Part shown: one piece after another, positions 11,040 to 20,319 of the stretch | Position numbering within the stretch: position 1 is the stretch's first letter | How the letters are laid out: each line of letters opens with the position of its first letter | The notes under the pieces: generated by a model | Told to the model about the DNA's origin: nothing | Seen by the model: the letters and a program-made list of their open reading frames with translations, nothing else | The model's database searches: none | Origin: Hydrogenophaga sp. RAC07 | GTDB taxonomy: Bacteria > Pseudomonadota > Gammaproteobacteria > Burkholderiales > Burkholderiaceae_C | DNA: 64,000 nucleotides | NCBI RefSeq assembly: GCF_001713375.1 | Contig: NZ_CP016449.1 | Span: forward strand, 186,001 to 250,000 | Direction: 5' to 3' | Translations under genes and position numbers: made by a program

Positions 11040-12623
11040 ATGACACGCGCAGAACTGCTTGAATCGCTCCCCCGCCACGGCGTTTTTGACCTGGCGGTCG
11101 TCGGTGGTGGTGCCACCGGACTCGGGGTGGCGCTCGACGCGGCACTGCGCGGTTTCTCGGTGGTGCTGCTGGAGTCGCACGACTTTGCCGGCGGCACCTC
11201 GTCGCGATCCACCAAACTGCTGCACGGCGGCGTGCGCTACCTGGCGCAGGGCAACCTGGCCCTGGTGCGCGAAGCCCTGGCGGAGCGGGCCACGGTGCTG
11301 CGCATCGCGCCCCACCTCGCGCAACCGCTGCCCTTCGTCATGCCGTCCTACAAGTGGTGGCAGACCCCGTTTTACGGCATCGGCCTCAAGCTCTACGACA
11401 TGCTGGCCGGCAGCGCCGGGCTGGGCCGCACCGAATTCCTCAGCCGCTCGCAGACCCTGCAGGCCCTGCCCGGGGTGAACCCCGAGGGCTTGCGCGGTGG
11501 CGTCAAGTACTGGGACGGCCAGTTCGACGATGCGCGCCTCGCGCTGGCGCTGGCCCGCAGCGCCGAGGCCGCGGGGGCCCAGGTTGTGAACTATGCCGAA
11601 GTGACGGCGGTGCGCCAGCTCGCCGGGGGCGACGCCCCCCTGTCGTCGCTGGACGTGAAGGACCGACTCGGCAGCGCCACGTTGCAGTTGCAGGCCCGCT
11701 GCGTGGTCAACGCCACCGGTGTCTGGGTCGACGCGCTGCGCGACCACACCCAGCCGCCCGCCCACCCGGGCACACCCTCGCGCATGGTCAGCCCCAGCCA
11801 GGGCGTGCACGTGGTGGTGGACCGCGACTTCATGCCCGGCGGCCACGCACTGCTGGTGCCCAAGACGCGCGACGGCCGCGTGCTGTTCGCCGTGCCGTGG
11901 TTGGGCAAACTGGTGCTGGGCACCACCGACACCCCGCGCCGGGACCTGCCGCGCGAGCCCGATGCCTTTGCCGAAGAGCTCGAATTCATCCTCAGCGAGG
12001 CCAGCCAGGCTCTGAGCCGGCCGGTGCGCCGTGAAGACATCAAGAGCCTCTGGGTGGGCCTGCGACCCCTGGTGGCCGCACCCGCCGCAGCCGAGGGTGG
12101 CACCAAGGTGCTGTCGCGCGAACACACCATCGTGGTCGACCCCAACGGCCTGGTCACCGTGACCGGGGGCAAATGGACCACCTACCGCGCCATGGCGGAA
12201 GACGTGCTGGAGCGATGCTTCGCCAGCCGGCTGCTGCCCCGGCGCGCGGGCGGCCAGAGCGAAGCGCATGTGCTCAGGGGCGCTGCCGTGGCCAGTCCAG
12301 CCACGCCCCTGCACGCGGCGCCCGGCCTGCACCTGTACGGGTCCGACGGGGCGCAGGTCAACGAATGCCCCGGGCAAAACAACACCCTGGGGGCTGGCGT
12401 GACCGAAGCCATGGTGCGTTACGCCGCCCGCTTCGAGCACGCCCGGACGGTGGAGGATGTGCTCGCCCGCCGCTCGCGCATCCTGTTCCTGGATGCCGCC
12501 GAAGCCGCCCGGATGGCGCCCGCCGTGGCCGGCATCCTGCAGCAGGAGCTGGGCTCGGACCCGGCCCTGGGCGCATTTCTGGACCTGTGCACCCGCTATC
12601 TGCCCTCGTCCGCAGCGAATTAG
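11040..12623 (+). CDS. glpD: aerobic glycerol-3-phosphate dehydrogenase
   Basis: GlpD oxidises glycerol-3-phosphate to dihydroxyacetone phosphate at the inner face of the membrane and passes electrons to quinone. The 527-residue protein starts with the FAD-binding motif AVVGGGATGLGVALDAAL and the family segment GGTSSRSTKLLHGGVRYL. It also holds VTGGKWTTYRAMAED before the C-terminal domain. The ATG at 11040 is preferred. An in-frame GTG at 11016 is possible but has no ribosome site. The gene lies 70 bp after glpV in the same direction, so it completes the glycerol regulon (uptake, phosphorylation, oxidation). Confidence 0.95.
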   Translation: MTRAELLESLPRHGVFDLAVVGGGATGLGVALDAALRGFSVVLLESHDFAGGTSSRSTKLLHGGVRYLAQGNLALVREALAERATVLRIAPHLAQPLPFVMPSYKWWQTPFYGIGLKLYDMLAGSAGLGRTEFLSRSQTLQALPGVNPEGLRGGVKYWDGQFDDARLALALARSAEAAGAQVVNYAEVTAVRQLAGGDAPLSSLDVKDRLGSATLQLQARCVVNATGVWVDALRDHTQPPAHPGTPSRMVSPSQGVHVVVDRDFMPGGHALLVPKTRDGRVLFAVPWLGKLVLGTTDTPRRDLPREPDAFAEELEFILSEASQALSRPVRREDIKSLWVGLRPLVAAPAAAEGGTKVLSREHTIVVDPNGLVTVTGGKWTTYRAMAEDVLERCFASRLLPRRAGGQSEAHVLRGAAVASPATPLHAAPGLHLYGSDGAQVNECPGQNNTLGAGVTEAMVRYAARFEHARTVEDVLARRSRILFLDAAEAARMAPAVAGILQQELGSDPALGAFLDLCTRYLPSSAAN

Positions 12624-12645
12624 CTGATTTTTACCGGCCACAGCG

Positions 12646-12674
12646 TTGACAGTCCGCTGAAACCATGTGATACT
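12646..12674 (+). promoter_or_regulatory. sigma-70 promoter of the spc ribosomal operon
   Basis: TTGACA at 12646-12651, a 17-bp spacer and GATACT at 12669-12674 preceded by TGT. This is close to consensus and the best promoter in the window. Transcription would start near 12682 and leave a leader of about 140 bases before rplN. The leader contains a small TCGCT/AGCGA hairpin around 12684-12700. Confidence 0.8.
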
Positions 12675-12823
12675 GCGCGGCTTCGCTCCAAAAAAGCGAG
12701 GCAATCTGCCCATTCGGACAGAGTTGAAGTTGGCTCAGGCCGCTTCGGTTCTCGACGACGGGCCCAAGACTGATCACTCCCGGCCGTGGTGGCTGGGGGG
12801 ATTCAAGTTGGGACTTAAATCAA

Positions 12824-13192
12824 ATGATCCAAACGCAATCTCGACTCGATGTTGCCGACAACACGGGTGCCAAGTCCGTGATGTGCATCAAGGTGCTCGG
12901 CGGCTCCAAGCGGCGTTACGCCAGCGTGGGCGACGTCATCAAGGTCACCATCAAAGAAGCAGCGCCCCGTGGCCGCGTCAAAAAAGGCGAGGTTTACAAC
13001 GCTGTGGTGGTTCGCACCGCCAAGGGTATCCGTCGTCAAGACGGCGCCCTCATCAAATTCGACGGCAACGCAGCAGTGTTGCTCAACGCCAAGCTGGAGC
13101 CCATCGGCACCCGCATCTTCGGACCGGTGACGCGCGAGCTGCGCACCGAAAAGTTCATGAAGATCGTGTCGCTGGCGCCCGAGGTTCTCTGA
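12824..13192 (+). CDS. rplN: 50S ribosomal protein L14
   Basis: Complete 122-residue L14, beginning [19 protein letters not shown]. It binds 23S rRNA at the subunit interface, where it contributes to bridges with 16S rRNA. It is the first gene of the spc cluster here and is preceded by a glycerol gene and a strong promoter. The usual upstream S10-operon genes (rpmC, rpsQ and others) are not adjacent. The order rplN-rplX-rplE-rpsN-rpsH-rplF-rplR-rpsE-rpmD-rplO-secY downstream is the standard one. Confidence 0.98.
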   Translation: MIQTQSRLDVADNTGAKSVMCIKVLGGSKRRYASVGDVIKVTIKEAAPRGRVKKGEVYNAVVVRTAKGIRRQDGALIKFDGNAAVLLNAKLEPIGTRIFGPVTRELRTEKFMKIVSLAPEVL

Positions 13193-13201
13193 GGAATCAT
13201 C

Positions 13202-13522
13202 ATGAACAAGATTCGCAGTGGTGACGAAGTCATCGTGATCGCAGGACGCGACAAGGGCAAGCGCGGCAAGGTCGTGCTCCGTGCCGACGACAGCAAGCTG
13301 GTCGTCGAAGGCGTGAACATCGTCAAGAAGCACGCCAAGCCGAACCCCATGAAGGGTGTGACCGGCGGCATCATCGAAAAAACCATGCCCATCCACCAGT
13401 CCAACATCGCCATCTTCAATGGCGCCACGGGCAAGGCGGATCGCGTGGGCATCAAGCTCCTGGCTGACGGCAAGAAAGTGCGCGTCTTCAAGTCCAGCGG
13501 CGAAGAAATCAAGGCGGCATGA
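13202..13522 (+). CDS. rplX: 50S ribosomal protein L24
   Basis: A 106-residue protein with the KOW motif in its first 30 residues ([19 protein letters not shown]). L24 initiates assembly of the large subunit by binding the 5' part of 23S rRNA. It starts 9 bp after rplN, preceded by GAGGAATCATC, and its stop is next to the rplE start, so the three are translated in series. Confidence 0.98.
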   Translation: MNKIRSGDEVIVIAGRDKGKRGKVVLRADDSKLVVEGVNIVKKHAKPNPMKGVTGGIIEKTMPIHQSNIAIFNGATGKADRVGIKLLADGKKVRVFKSSGEEIKAA

Positions 13523-13524
13523 CC

Positions 13525-14064
13525 ATGGCACGTTTGCAAGAAATTTTCCGCGACAAGATCGCGCCCAGCCTGGTGGAGAAGTTCGGCTACAAGTCGATCA
13601 TGGAGGTGCCCCGCATCACCAAGATCACGCTGAATATGGGTGTGAGCGAAGCTGTGGCCGACAAGAAGGTCATGGACAACGCCGTGGGCGACCTGACCAA
13701 GATCGCCGGTCAGAAGCCAGTGGTGACCAAGGCCCGCAAGGCCATCGCCGGTTTCAAGATCCGCGAACAGCAGGCCATCGGCTGCATGGTGACCCTGCGC
13801 GGCGCCAAGATGTACGAATTTCTGGACCGTTTCGTCACCGTGGCTCTGCCCCGTGTGCGCGACTTCCGTGGTATCTCCGGTCGCTCGTTCGACGGCCGCG
13901 GCAACTACAACGTCGGCGTCAAGGAACAGATCATCTTCCCTGAGATCGAGTACGACAAGGTTGACGCCTTGCGCGGTCTCAACATCAGCATCACGACGAC
14001 CGCCAAGAACGACGAAGAGTGCAAGGCTCTTCTGGCTGGTTTCCGTTTCCCGTTCAAGAACTGA
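13525..14064 (+). CDS. rplE: 50S ribosomal protein L5
   Basis: A 179-residue L5 ([16 protein letters not shown] at the start, [17 protein letters not shown] near the end). It binds 5S rRNA and contacts the P-site tRNA. The ATG at 13525 is chosen because it gives the family N-terminus. An ATG at 13519 that overlaps the rplX stop would add only two residues. Translational coupling to rplX is likely either way. Confidence 0.97.
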   Translation: MARLQEIFRDKIAPSLVEKFGYKSIMEVPRITKITLNMGVSEAVADKKVMDNAVGDLTKIAGQKPVVTKARKAIAGFKIREQQAIGCMVTLRGAKMYEFLDRFVTVALPRVRDFRGISGRSFDGRGNYNVGVKEQIIFPEIEYDKVDALRGLNISITTTAKNDEECKALLAGFRFPFKN

Positions 14065-14072
14065 GGTGGCGC

Positions 14073-14378
14073 GTGGCTAAACAAGCACTACTGCAACGTG
14101 AACTCAAGCGCGAGAAACTCGCGGCCAAGTTCGCCAAGAAATACAACGAATTCAAAGCCGTCGCCAACGACGTCAAGAAGTCCGACGAAGAGCGCGATGC
14201 GGCCCGCCTGGGTCTGCAGAAGCTGCCCCGCAATTCGAACCCGACCCGCCAGCGCAACCGCTGCGAGATCACCGGTCGTCCGCGCGGCACCTTCGCTCAT
14301 TTCGGCCTGGCTCGCGCCAAGGTCCGCGAAATGGCGTTTGCCGGAGAAATCCCCGGCATCACCAAAGCCAGCTGGTAA
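14073..14378 (+). CDS. rpsN: 30S ribosomal protein S14, zinc-free form
   Basis: A 101-residue S14 of the long type ([20 protein letters not shown]). The zinc-binding Cys pairs of the short form are absent: only one Cys remains, in the segment [14 protein letters not shown]. The start is GTG at 14073 behind GAGGTGG, since no in-frame ATG gives the family N-terminus without adding about 18 unrelated residues from inside rplE. It acts in the head of the small subunit. Confidence 0.96.
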   Translation: MAKQALLQRELKREKLAAKFAKKYNEFKAVANDVKKSDEERDAARLGLQKLPRNSNPTRQRNRCEITGRPRGTFAHFGLARAKVREMAFAGEIPGITKASW

Positions 14379-14396
14379 GCCCTAGGAGAACCCCAC

Positions 14397-14792
14397 ATGA
14401 GCATGAGTGATCCTATCGCCGACATGTTGACCCGCATCCGCAACGCGCAGATGGTCGAGAAGTCCACCGTGTCGATGCCGGCCTCCAAGGTCAAAGCCGC
14501 GATTGCCCAAGTCCTGAAGGACGAAGGCTACATCGACGGATTCCAGGTCAAGAACAACGACGGCAAGAGCGAACTCGAAATCGCCTTGAAGTACTACGCT
14601 GGCCGTCCCGTGATCGAGCGCATCGAGCGTGTGAGCCGTCCCGGCCTGCGTGTTTACCGCGGTCGCAACGCCATCCCCCAGGTCCAGAACGGTCTGGGTG
14701 TGGCCATCGTCACCACGCCCCAGGGTGTGATGACCGATCGCAAGGCTCGCGCCACCGGTGTCGGCGGCGAAGTCCTGTGTTACGTCGCCTGA
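14397..14792 (+). CDS. rpsH: 30S ribosomal protein S8
   Basis: A 131-residue S8 ([19 protein letters not shown]-terminus [13 protein letters not shown]). S8 binds the central domain of 16S rRNA. In E. coli it also represses the spc operon at the rplX-rplE junction, but no obvious mimic was recognised here. There are two in-frame ATGs at 14397 and 14403. The first follows AGGAGAACCCC at a good distance. Confidence 0.97.
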   Translation: MSMSDPIADMLTRIRNAQMVEKSTVSMPASKVKAAIAQVLKDEGYIDGFQVKNNDGKSELEIALKYYAGRPVIERIERVSRPGLRVYRGRNAIPQVQNGLGVAIVTTPQGVMTDRKARATGVGGEVLCYVA

Positions 14793-14814
14793 TGCGGGCA
14801 TTGAGGAGCAATTA

Positions 14815-15348
14815 ATGTCACGTATTGGAAAACTGCCGGTCTCCATCCCTGTCGGGGTCGAGATCGCCGTCAAAGACGATCTGATCAACGTCAAGGGCAC
14901 CCTGGGTGCCCTGGCGCTGGCGCAAAACGCGCTGGTCAAGGTTGAAAGCAACAACGGCGCGCTGACTTTCGTTCCTGTGAACGAGTCCCGCGAAGCCAAT
15001 GCCATGTCGGGCACCATGCGTCAGCTGGTCAACAACATGGTCAACGGCGTCAGCAAGGGCTTCGAAAAGAAGCTCACGCTGCTGGGCGTGGGCTACAAGG
15101 CCCAGGCACAAGGCACCAAGCTGAACCTGACGGTGGGTTACTCCCACCCGGTGGTGATGGACATGCCTGCCGGTATCAAGGTGGAAACGCCGACGCCGAC
15201 CGAAATCCTGATCAAGGGTTCGGACCGTCAGCGTGTTGGTCAGGTCGCTTCCGAAGTGCGGGCCGTGCGCCCCCCCGAGCCCTACAAGGGCAAGGGCATC
15301 CGTTATGCGGATGAAAAGGTCGTGATCAAGGAAACCAAGAAGAAATAA
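14815..15348 (+). CDS. rplF: 50S ribosomal protein L6
   Basis: A 177-residue L6 with two repeated alpha/beta domains ([33 protein letters not shown] near the end, the family signature). It lies near the factor-binding region of the 50S subunit. The start at 14815 is preceded by TTGAGGAGCAATTA, and a longer in-frame start at 14758 would overlap rpsH. Confidence 0.98.
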   Translation: MSRIGKLPVSIPVGVEIAVKDDLINVKGTLGALALAQNALVKVESNNGALTFVPVNESREANAMSGTMRQLVNNMVNGVSKGFEKKLTLLGVGYKAQAQGTKLNLTVGYSHPVVMDMPAGIKVETPTPTEILIKGSDRQRVGQVASEVRAVRPPEPYKGKGIRYADEKVVIKETKKK

Positions 15349-15359
15349 GGATCAGGATC

Positions 15360-15725
15360 ATGTTGACCAAAAAAGAGCAACGTCTGCGCCGCGCCCGCCA
15401 AACGCGGATCCGCATTGCACAGCAGGGTGCTGTCCGCCTGAGCGTGACCCGCACCAACCTGCATATCTACGCCAACGTCATCTCCGACGACGGCGCCAAG
15501 GTGCTGGCCTCGGCCTCCACGGCCGAAGCGGAAGTGCGTGCCCAGATTGGTGGCGCGGGCAAAGGTGGCAATGCCGCCGCCGCAGCCTTGATCGGCAAGC
15601 GCATCGCCGAGAAGGCCAAGGCCGCCGGCATTGAAAAGGTGGCTTTTGACCGCTCCGGTTTTGCCTACCACGGTCGGGTGAAAGCCCTGGCAGACGCCGC
15701 CCGCGAAGCCGGCCTGCAGTTCTGA
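15360..15725 (+). CDS. rplR: 50S ribosomal protein L18
   Basis: A 121-residue L18 ([17 protein letters not shown]). The basic N-terminus and central fold bind 5S rRNA together with L5 and L25. It starts 11 bp after rplF behind AAGGATCAGG. Standard position in the spc operon. Confidence 0.98.
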   Translation: MLTKKEQRLRRARQTRIRIAQQGAVRLSVTRTNLHIYANVISDDGAKVLASASTAEAEVRAQIGGAGKGGNAAAAALIGKRIAEKAKAAGIEKVAFDRSGFAYHGRVKALADAAREAGLQF

Positions 15726-15743
15726 TCAAACGGAAACCACAAA

Positions 15744-16262
15744 ATGGCTAAATTTACGGCAAACATCAAGAACGAAGCGAACGAAGACGGTTTGCGCGAA
15801 AAGATGATCGCGATCAACCGCGTGACCAAGGTGGTCAAGGGCGGTCGCATCCTCGGTTTCGCAGCACTGACCGTCGTCGGCGACGGCGATGGCCGCGTGG
15901 GCATGGGCAAGGGCAAGGCGCGTGAAGTGCCGGTGGCCGTTCAGAAGGCCATGGAAGCGGCTCGTCGCAACATGATCAAGGTGTCGCTCAAGAACGGTTC
16001 CCTGCACCACAGCGTGCACGGCGAGCACGGCGCTTCCAACGTCATGATGCTGCCCGCCTCCAAGGGTACCGGCATCATTGCCGGCGGCCCGATGCGCGCT
16101 GTTTTTGAAGTGCTCGGTATCACCGACGTCGTGGCCAAGAGCCATGGTTCGAGCAATCCCTACAACCTGGTGCGTGCCACGCTGGACGCCCTGAAGAATT
16201 CAACCACCCCGTCCGATGTGGCTGCCAAGCGTGGCAAGTCCGTCGAAGACATCCTGGGTTGA
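15744..16262 (+). CDS. rpsE: 30S ribosomal protein S5
   Basis: A 172-residue S5 with the double-stranded RNA-binding-like domain ([18 protein letters not shown]) and the C-terminal S5 fold ([17 protein letters not shown]). S5 affects decoding fidelity, and changes in its N-terminal loop give spectinomycin resistance. It is followed closely by rpmD. Confidence 0.98.
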   Translation: MAKFTANIKNEANEDGLREKMIAINRVTKVVKGGRILGFAALTVVGDGDGRVGMGKGKAREVPVAVQKAMEAARRNMIKVSLKNGSLHHSVHGEHGASNVMMLPASKGTGIIAGGPMRAVFEVLGITDVVAKSHGSSNPYNLVRATLDALKNSTTPSDVAAKRGKSVEDILG

Positions 16263-16273
16263 TTGGAGCGATC

Positions 16274-16456
16274 ATGACCACTCAAAACACCGTCAAGGTT
16301 CAGTTGGTGCGCAGCCCCATCGGAACCAAGCAATCCCACCGCGACACCGTGCGCGGCCTGGGCCTGCGCAAACTCAACAGCACCAGCGAGCTGCAGGACA
16401 CACCTGCCGTGCGCGGCATGATCAACAAGATCAGCTATCTGGTCAAAGTACTCTGA
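16274..16456 (+). CDS. rpmD: 50S ribosomal protein L30
   Basis: A 60-residue L30 ([30 protein letters not shown]). The ATG at 16274 is preceded by TTGGAGCG and 11 bp after rpsE. A longer in-frame start at 16259 overlaps rpsE and adds nonconserved residues. L30 is a small protein of the 50S subunit near 5S rRNA. Confidence 0.97.
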   Translation: MTTQNTVKVQLVRSPIGTKQSHRDTVRGLGLRKLNSTSELQDTPAVRGMINKISYLVKVL

Positions 16457-16470
16457 TCGGGGTCACGGAC

Positions 16471-16902
16471 ATGCAACTCAACACCATCAAGCCCTCTGAA
16501 GGCTCCAAGCACGCCAAGCGTCGCGTGGGTCGCGGCATTGGCTCCGGCCTGGGCAAGACCGCAGGTCGTGGCCACAAAGGCCAAAAGTCCCGTTCGGGCG
16601 GCTACCACAAGGTGGGCTTCGAAGGCGGTCAAATGCCTCTGCAGCGCCGCTTGCCCAAGCGCGGTTTCAAGTCGACCCAACTGCAGTTCAACGCCGAAGT
16701 CACGCTGACCGACATCAGCGCGCTCAACGTGGCCGATGTGGACATGCTCGTGCTCAAACAGGCTGGCCTTGTGCCGCACCTGGCCAAGCGCGTCAAGGTC
16801 ATCAAGACGGGTGAACTCACGCGTGCCGTGTCCTTCAAGGACGTGACGGTCACCGCGGGTGCCAAAGCCGTGATCGAAGCCGCTGGCGGCTCGATCGCCT
16901 GA
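16471..16902 (+). CDS. rplO: 50S ribosomal protein L15
   Basis: A 143-residue L15. The Gly/Arg/Lys-rich N-terminal extension ([18 protein letters not shown]) threads into 23S rRNA, and the C-terminal domain ends in [13 protein letters not shown]. The ATG at 16471 lies 14 bp after rpmD. It is a late assembly protein of the large subunit, and secY follows at 23 bp as in most bacteria. Confidence 0.98.
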   Translation: MQLNTIKPSEGSKHAKRRVGRGIGSGLGKTAGRGHKGQKSRSGGYHKVGFEGGQMPLQRRLPKRGFKSTQLQFNAEVTLTDISALNVADVDMLVLKQAGLVPHLAKRVKVIKTGELTRAVSFKDVTVTAGAKAVIEAAGGSIA

Positions 16903-16925
16903 CCGGAACCCGACGGAACCGACCT

Positions 16926-18245
16926 GTGGCAACTGGATCCACGTCCCTGGCCAAAACCGGCAAGTACGGCGACCTGCGTCGCCGGCTGGTTTTCTTGCTG
17001 CTCGCCTTGGTGGTGTACCGCATTGGTGCGCACATCCCCGTGCCGGGCATTGACCCCGCGCAACTTGAACAGCTGTTCAAGGGGCAGGCGGGCGGCATCC
17101 TGAGCCTGTTCAACATGTTCTCGGGCGGATCGCTGTCGCGGTTCGCAGTCTTTGCGCTGGGGATCATGCCGTACATCTCGGCGTCGATCATCATGCAGCT
17201 CATGACCTACGTGGTGCCCACGTTCGAGCAGCTGAAGAAAGAGGGCGAAGCCGGGCGTCGCAAGATCACGCAGTACACGCGCTATGGCACGCTCGCATTG
17301 GCGATCTTTCAGTCGATGGGCATTGCGCTCGCGCTGGAAGGCCAGGCCGGGCTGGTGATCGATCCTGGCATGGGTTTCCGCCTCACCGCTGTGGTGAGTC
17401 TGGTGGCAGGCACCATGTTCCTGATGTGGCTGGGTGAGCAGATCACCGAGCGTGGCTTGGGCAACGGCATTTCGATCCTGATCTTCGCCGGCATTGCCGC
17501 GGGTCTGCCCAGTGCTGTGGCGGGTTTGCTCGAACTGGTTCGCACCGGTGCGATGAACATTCTGGTGGCGATCTTCATCATCGCGCTGGTGGTCCTGGTG
17601 ACCTACTTCGTGGTGTTCGTCGAACGGGGTCAACGCAAGATCTTGGTGAACTATGCGCGCCGTCAGGTGGGCAACAAGGTCTATGGCGGTCAGTCGTCGC
17701 ACTTGCCGCTCAAGCTGAACATGGCGGGTGTGATTCCTCCGATCTTTGCTTCGTCCATCATCTTGCTGCCGACGACGGTGGTGAGCTGGGTGAGCACCGG
17801 TGACTCCACACGCTGGTTGCGCGATATCGCCTCTGCGTTGTCGCCCGGCCAGCCGATCTATGTTGCCTTGTATGCGGCCGCCATCATCTTCTTCTGCTTC
17901 TTCTACACGGCGCTGGTGTTCAACAGCCGTGAGACAGCCGACAACCTGAAGAAGAGCGGTGCCTTCATTCCCGGCATTCGCCCAGGTGACCAGACGGCCC
18001 GCTACATCGACAAGATCTTGCTGAGGCTGACACTGGCCGGCGCCGTGTACATCACCGCAGTCTGTCTGCTGCCCGAGTTCCTGATCCTCAAGTACAACGT
18101 GCCGTTTTACTTTGGTGGAACTTCATTGCTGATCATTGTTGTGGTGACCATGGATTTCATGGCACAGGTTCAGAATTACATGATGTCGCAGCAGTACGAC
18201 TCGCTGCTGAAAAAGGCCAATTTCAAGACCTCACCCGGTAGTTGA
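16926..18245 (+). CDS. secY: protein translocase subunit SecY
   Basis: A 439-residue SecY, the channel-forming subunit of the SecYEG translocon, with ten membrane helices. Recognisable segments include [19 protein letters not shown] in helix 2, the cytoplasmic loop [14 protein letters not shown] and [11 protein letters not shown]. The start codon is GTG at 16926 ([12 protein letters not shown]), which fits the family N-terminus. It is the last large gene of the spc operon before infA, as expected for Burkholderiales. Confidence 0.98.
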   Translation: MATGSTSLAKTGKYGDLRRRLVFLLLALVVYRIGAHIPVPGIDPAQLEQLFKGQAGGILSLFNMFSGGSLSRFAVFALGIMPYISASIIMQLMTYVVPTFEQLKKEGEAGRRKITQYTRYGTLALAIFQSMGIALALEGQAGLVIDPGMGFRLTAVVSLVAGTMFLMWLGEQITERGLGNGISILIFAGIAAGLPSAVAGLLELVRTGAMNILVAIFIIALVVLVTYFVVFVERGQRKILVNYARRQVGNKVYGGQSSHLPLKLNMAGVIPPIFASSIILLPTTVVSWVSTGDSTRWLRDIASALSPGQPIYVALYAAAIIFFCFFYTALVFNSRETADNLKKSGAFIPGIRPGDQTARYIDKILLRLTLAGAVYITAVCLLPEFLILKYNVPFYFGGTSLLIIVVVTMDFMAQVQNYMMSQQYDSLLKKANFKTSPGS

Positions 18246-18254
18246 TTGGTTTGT

Positions 18255-18473
18255 ATGTCCAAGGACGACGTGATCGAGATGCAAGGGGAGGTGGTTGAAA
18301 ACCTTCCCAACGCGACCTTCAGGGTCAAGCTCGAAAACGGTCATGTGGTGTTGGGACACATCAGCGGCAAGATGAGGATGCATTACATCCGCATCCTGCC
18401 TGGCGACAAAGTCAAAGTAGAGCTCACGCCCTACGACCTCACCCGAGCGCGGATTGTGTTCCGTTCGAAGTGA
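18255..18473 (+). CDS. infA: translation initiation factor IF-1
   Basis: A 72-residue single-domain OB-fold protein ([28 protein letters not shown] at the end). It blocks the ribosomal A site during initiation. The ATG at 18255 gives the family start. The frame also contains a TTG at 18246 directly after the secY stop, which would only add three residues. Confidence 0.97.
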   Translation: MSKDDVIEMQGEVVENLPNATFRVKLENGHVVLGHISGKMRMHYIRILPGDKVKVELTPYDLTRARIVFRSK

Positions 18474-18517
18474 GTGGTTGGTTGTTGAATATTTTTTGGA
18501 ATATCTAGGAGAAGACT

Positions 18518-18631
18518 ATGAGAGTTTCGGCTTCGGTCAAAAAAATGTGCCGCAACTGCAAGATCATCAAGCGGCACGGTGTTGTGCGAGTCATTTGCAC
18601 CGATCCGCGTCATAAGCAGCGTCAAGGCTGA
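18518..18631 (+). CDS. rpmJ: 50S ribosomal protein L36, zinc-binding form
   Basis: A 37-residue L36, [19 protein letters not shown] at the start and ending HKQRQG. The zinc ligands Cys11, Cys14, Cys27 and His32 are all present, so this is the C+ form. It is preceded by TAGGAGAAGAC. It is shorter than the usual gene-prediction cutoff but in its standard place between infA and rpsM. Confidence 0.96.
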   Translation: MRVSASVKKMCRNCKIIKRHGVVRVICTDPRHKQRQG

Positions 18632-18651
18632 TTGAAGTTTAGAGGACCATC

Positions 18652-19017
18652 ATGGCTCGTATTGCAGGCATCAACATTCCGCCGCACAAGCACGCTGAAA
18701 TCGGCTTGACGGCAATTTTCGGTATCGGTCGCACCCGCGCTCGCAAAATCTGCGAAGCGTGTGGCATCGACTACACCAAGAAGATCAAGGACCTGAGTGA
18801 CGCGGAACTCGAAAAAGTTCGCGACCAGGTTGGCACGTTCACGATCGAAGGCGACCTCCGCCGCGAGACCACCATGAACATCAAGCGATTGATGGACATC
18901 GGCTGCTACCGCGGTTTCCGTCACCGTCGTGGCCTGCCACTGCGCGGTCAGCGCACGAAGACCAACGCGCGCACGCGCAAAGGTCCCCGCAAGGCAGCCC
19001 AGTCGCTGAAGAAGTAA
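18652..19017 (+). CDS. rpsM: 30S ribosomal protein S13
   Basis: A 121-residue S13 ([19 protein letters not shown]). It contains a helix-two-turn-helix region and the basic C-terminal tail [19 protein letters not shown] that reaches the P-site tRNA. It binds the head of the 30S subunit and forms bridges with the 50S. It starts the alpha-operon portion, directly after rpmJ. Confidence 0.98.
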   Translation: MARIAGINIPPHKHAEIGLTAIFGIGRTRARKICEACGIDYTKKIKDLSDAELEKVRDQVGTFTIEGDLRRETTMNIKRLMDIGCYRGFRHRRGLPLRGQRTKTNARTRKGPRKAAQSLKK

Positions 19018-19035
19018 TCGGTTCGAAGGATTCCC

Positions 19036-19440
19036 ATGGCCAAGTCACCCTCCACCAGCGCATCCGCACGCGTCCGCAAAAAAGTCCGCAAGAACATTGC
19101 CGACGGCATCGCGCACGTGCACGCTTCGTTCAACAACACCATCATCACGATCACCGATCGCCAGGGCAATGCTCTGTCGTGGGCATCGTCCGGTGGCCAG
19201 GGCTTCAAGGGCTCGCGCAAATCGACGCCTTTCGCAGCCCAGGTGGCTTCGGAAGTGGCTGGTCGCGCGGCCATCGAGCAAGGTATCAAGAACCTGGACG
19301 TCGAGATCAAGGGTCCGGGTCCTGGCCGCGAATCGTCGGTGCGCGCCCTCGGTGCTCTCGGCATCCGCATCAACTCCATTTCTGACGTGACGCCTGTGCC
19401 CCATAACGGCTGCCGTCCGCAGAAGCGCCGCCGCATTTGA
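19036..19440 (+). CDS. rpsK: 30S ribosomal protein S11
   Basis: A 134-residue S11 ([20 protein letters not shown]-terminus [18 protein letters not shown]). It lies at the platform of the 30S subunit near the E site. Its stop codon overlaps the -35 box of a promoter that reads into rpsD. A strong terminator hairpin stands about 40 bp downstream, so the operon likely ends or is attenuated here. Confidence 0.98.
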   Translation: MAKSPSTSASARVRKKVRKNIADGIAHVHASFNNTIITITDRQGNALSWASSGGQGFKGSRKSTPFAAQVASEVAGRAAIEQGIKNLDVEIKGPGPGRESSVRALGALGIRINSISDVTPVPHNGCRPQKRRRI

Positions 19441-19465
19441 GGCGGTACCGCTCTCGCGGTACAAT
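19437..19465 (+). promoter_or_regulatory. promoter for rpsD-rpoA-rplQ overlapping the rpsK stop
   Basis: TTGAGG (19437-19442), a 17-bp spacer and TACAAT (19460-19465). It would start RNA near 19472, only about ten bases before a terminator hairpin. The arrangement means that rpsD, rpoA and rplQ can be transcribed separately from the genes for S13 and S11. Confidence 0.65.
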
Positions 19466-19482
19466 GGAAGGCTTTTTCGAGC

Positions 19483-19513
19483 GCCACCGCAGTCACCTGC
19501 GGTGGCATTTTTT
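19483..19513 (+). terminator. rho-independent terminator or attenuator in the rpsD leader
   Basis: GCCACCGCA (19483-19491) pairs with TGCGGTGGC (19498-19506), a perfect 9-bp stem with a 6-base loop, followed by ATTTTTT. A second copy of the left arm, CCACCGC at 19521-19527, could instead pair with GCGGTGG (19499-19505) and break the terminator. This gives the layout of an attenuator. It could also simply end the rpsM-rpsK transcript. Confidence 0.8.
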
Positions 19514-19549
19514 GCTAAGCCCACCGCCACTTCATTTGAGGAGTGGCTC

Positions 19550-19580
19550 CCGCAATGACATCTTTTGATGTCGGTTGCGG
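19550..19580 (+). promoter_or_regulatory. hairpin just upstream of the rpsD ribosome-binding site
   Basis: CCGCAA (19550-19555) pairs with TTGCGG (19575-19580), and GACATC (19557-19562) pairs with GATGTC (19567-19572) around a TTTT loop, with small asymmetry between the stems. It ends 12 bases before the AAGGA ribosome site of rpsD. It is a candidate target for S4 autoregulation, which in E. coli acts on the alpha-operon leader. Confidence 0.5.
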
Positions 19581-19601
19581 CAGAAACACAAGGACATCAA
19601 C

Positions 19602-20225
19602 GTGGCACGTTACCTCGGCCCCAAGGCCAAACTCTCCCGCCGTGAAGGCTCCGACCTGTTGCTCAAGAGCGCCCGCCGCTCGATCAGCGACAAGGCCAAG
19701 TTCGACTCCAAGCCCGGCCAGCATGGCCGCACCTCGGGTCAGCGCACCTCCGACTTCGGCGTGCAGTTGCGCGAGAAGCAGAAGGTCAAGCGCACTTACG
19801 GTGTGCTGGAGCGCCAGTTCCGCCGCTATTTTGCAGAAGCCGACCGCCGTCGTGGCAACACCGGTGCGAACTTGCTGTTCCTGCTGGAAGCCCGCCTGGA
19901 CAACGTCGTGTTCCGCATGGGTTTTGCTTCCACCCGCGCAGAAGCGCGCCAGATCGTGTCGCACAAGGCGATTCTGGTGAACGGCAAATCGGTCAACATT
20001 CCTTCGTATTCGGTCAAGGCTGGTGACGTGATCGCGGTTCGCGAGAAGTCGAAGAAGCAGGGCCGTGTGCTGGAAGCCATGGAACTGGCCAAGCAGATCG
20101 GTTTCCCCGCCTGGGTGGATGTGTCGGTGGAAAAGGTCGAAGGCGTGTTCAAGAAGTCGCCTGACCGTGACGAGTTCGCCTCTGACGTCAACGAATCGTT
20201 GATCGTCGAACTTTATTCCCGTTAA
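19602..20225 (+). CDS. rpsD: 30S ribosomal protein S4
   Basis: A 207-residue S4 ([19 protein letters not shown]) with the S4 RNA-binding domain in the middle ([20 protein letters not shown]). It nucleates assembly of the 30S body and in E. coli represses the alpha operon. The start is GTG at 19602, preceded by AAGGACATCAAC. An ATG-like frame opening upstream at 19575 adds residues not found in the family. The gene has its own promoter and structured leader, separate from rpsK. Confidence 0.97.
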   Translation: MARYLGPKAKLSRREGSDLLLKSARRSISDKAKFDSKPGQHGRTSGQRTSDFGVQLREKQKVKRTYGVLERQFRRYFAEADRRRGNTGANLLFLLEARLDNVVFRMGFASTRAEARQIVSHKAILVNGKSVNIPSYSVKAGDVIAVREKSKKQGRVLEAMELAKQIGFPAWVDVSVEKVEGVFKKSPDRDEFASDVNESLIVELYSR

Positions 20226-20319
20226 TTTCGTTCCCGGCAGGCACCTTCGCGGGTGCGGCCGGGCCATGCTCCATCTGCCTTATCGGTGTAACGAGCCGAG
20301 GGTACTGAAGGAAGTTTGA

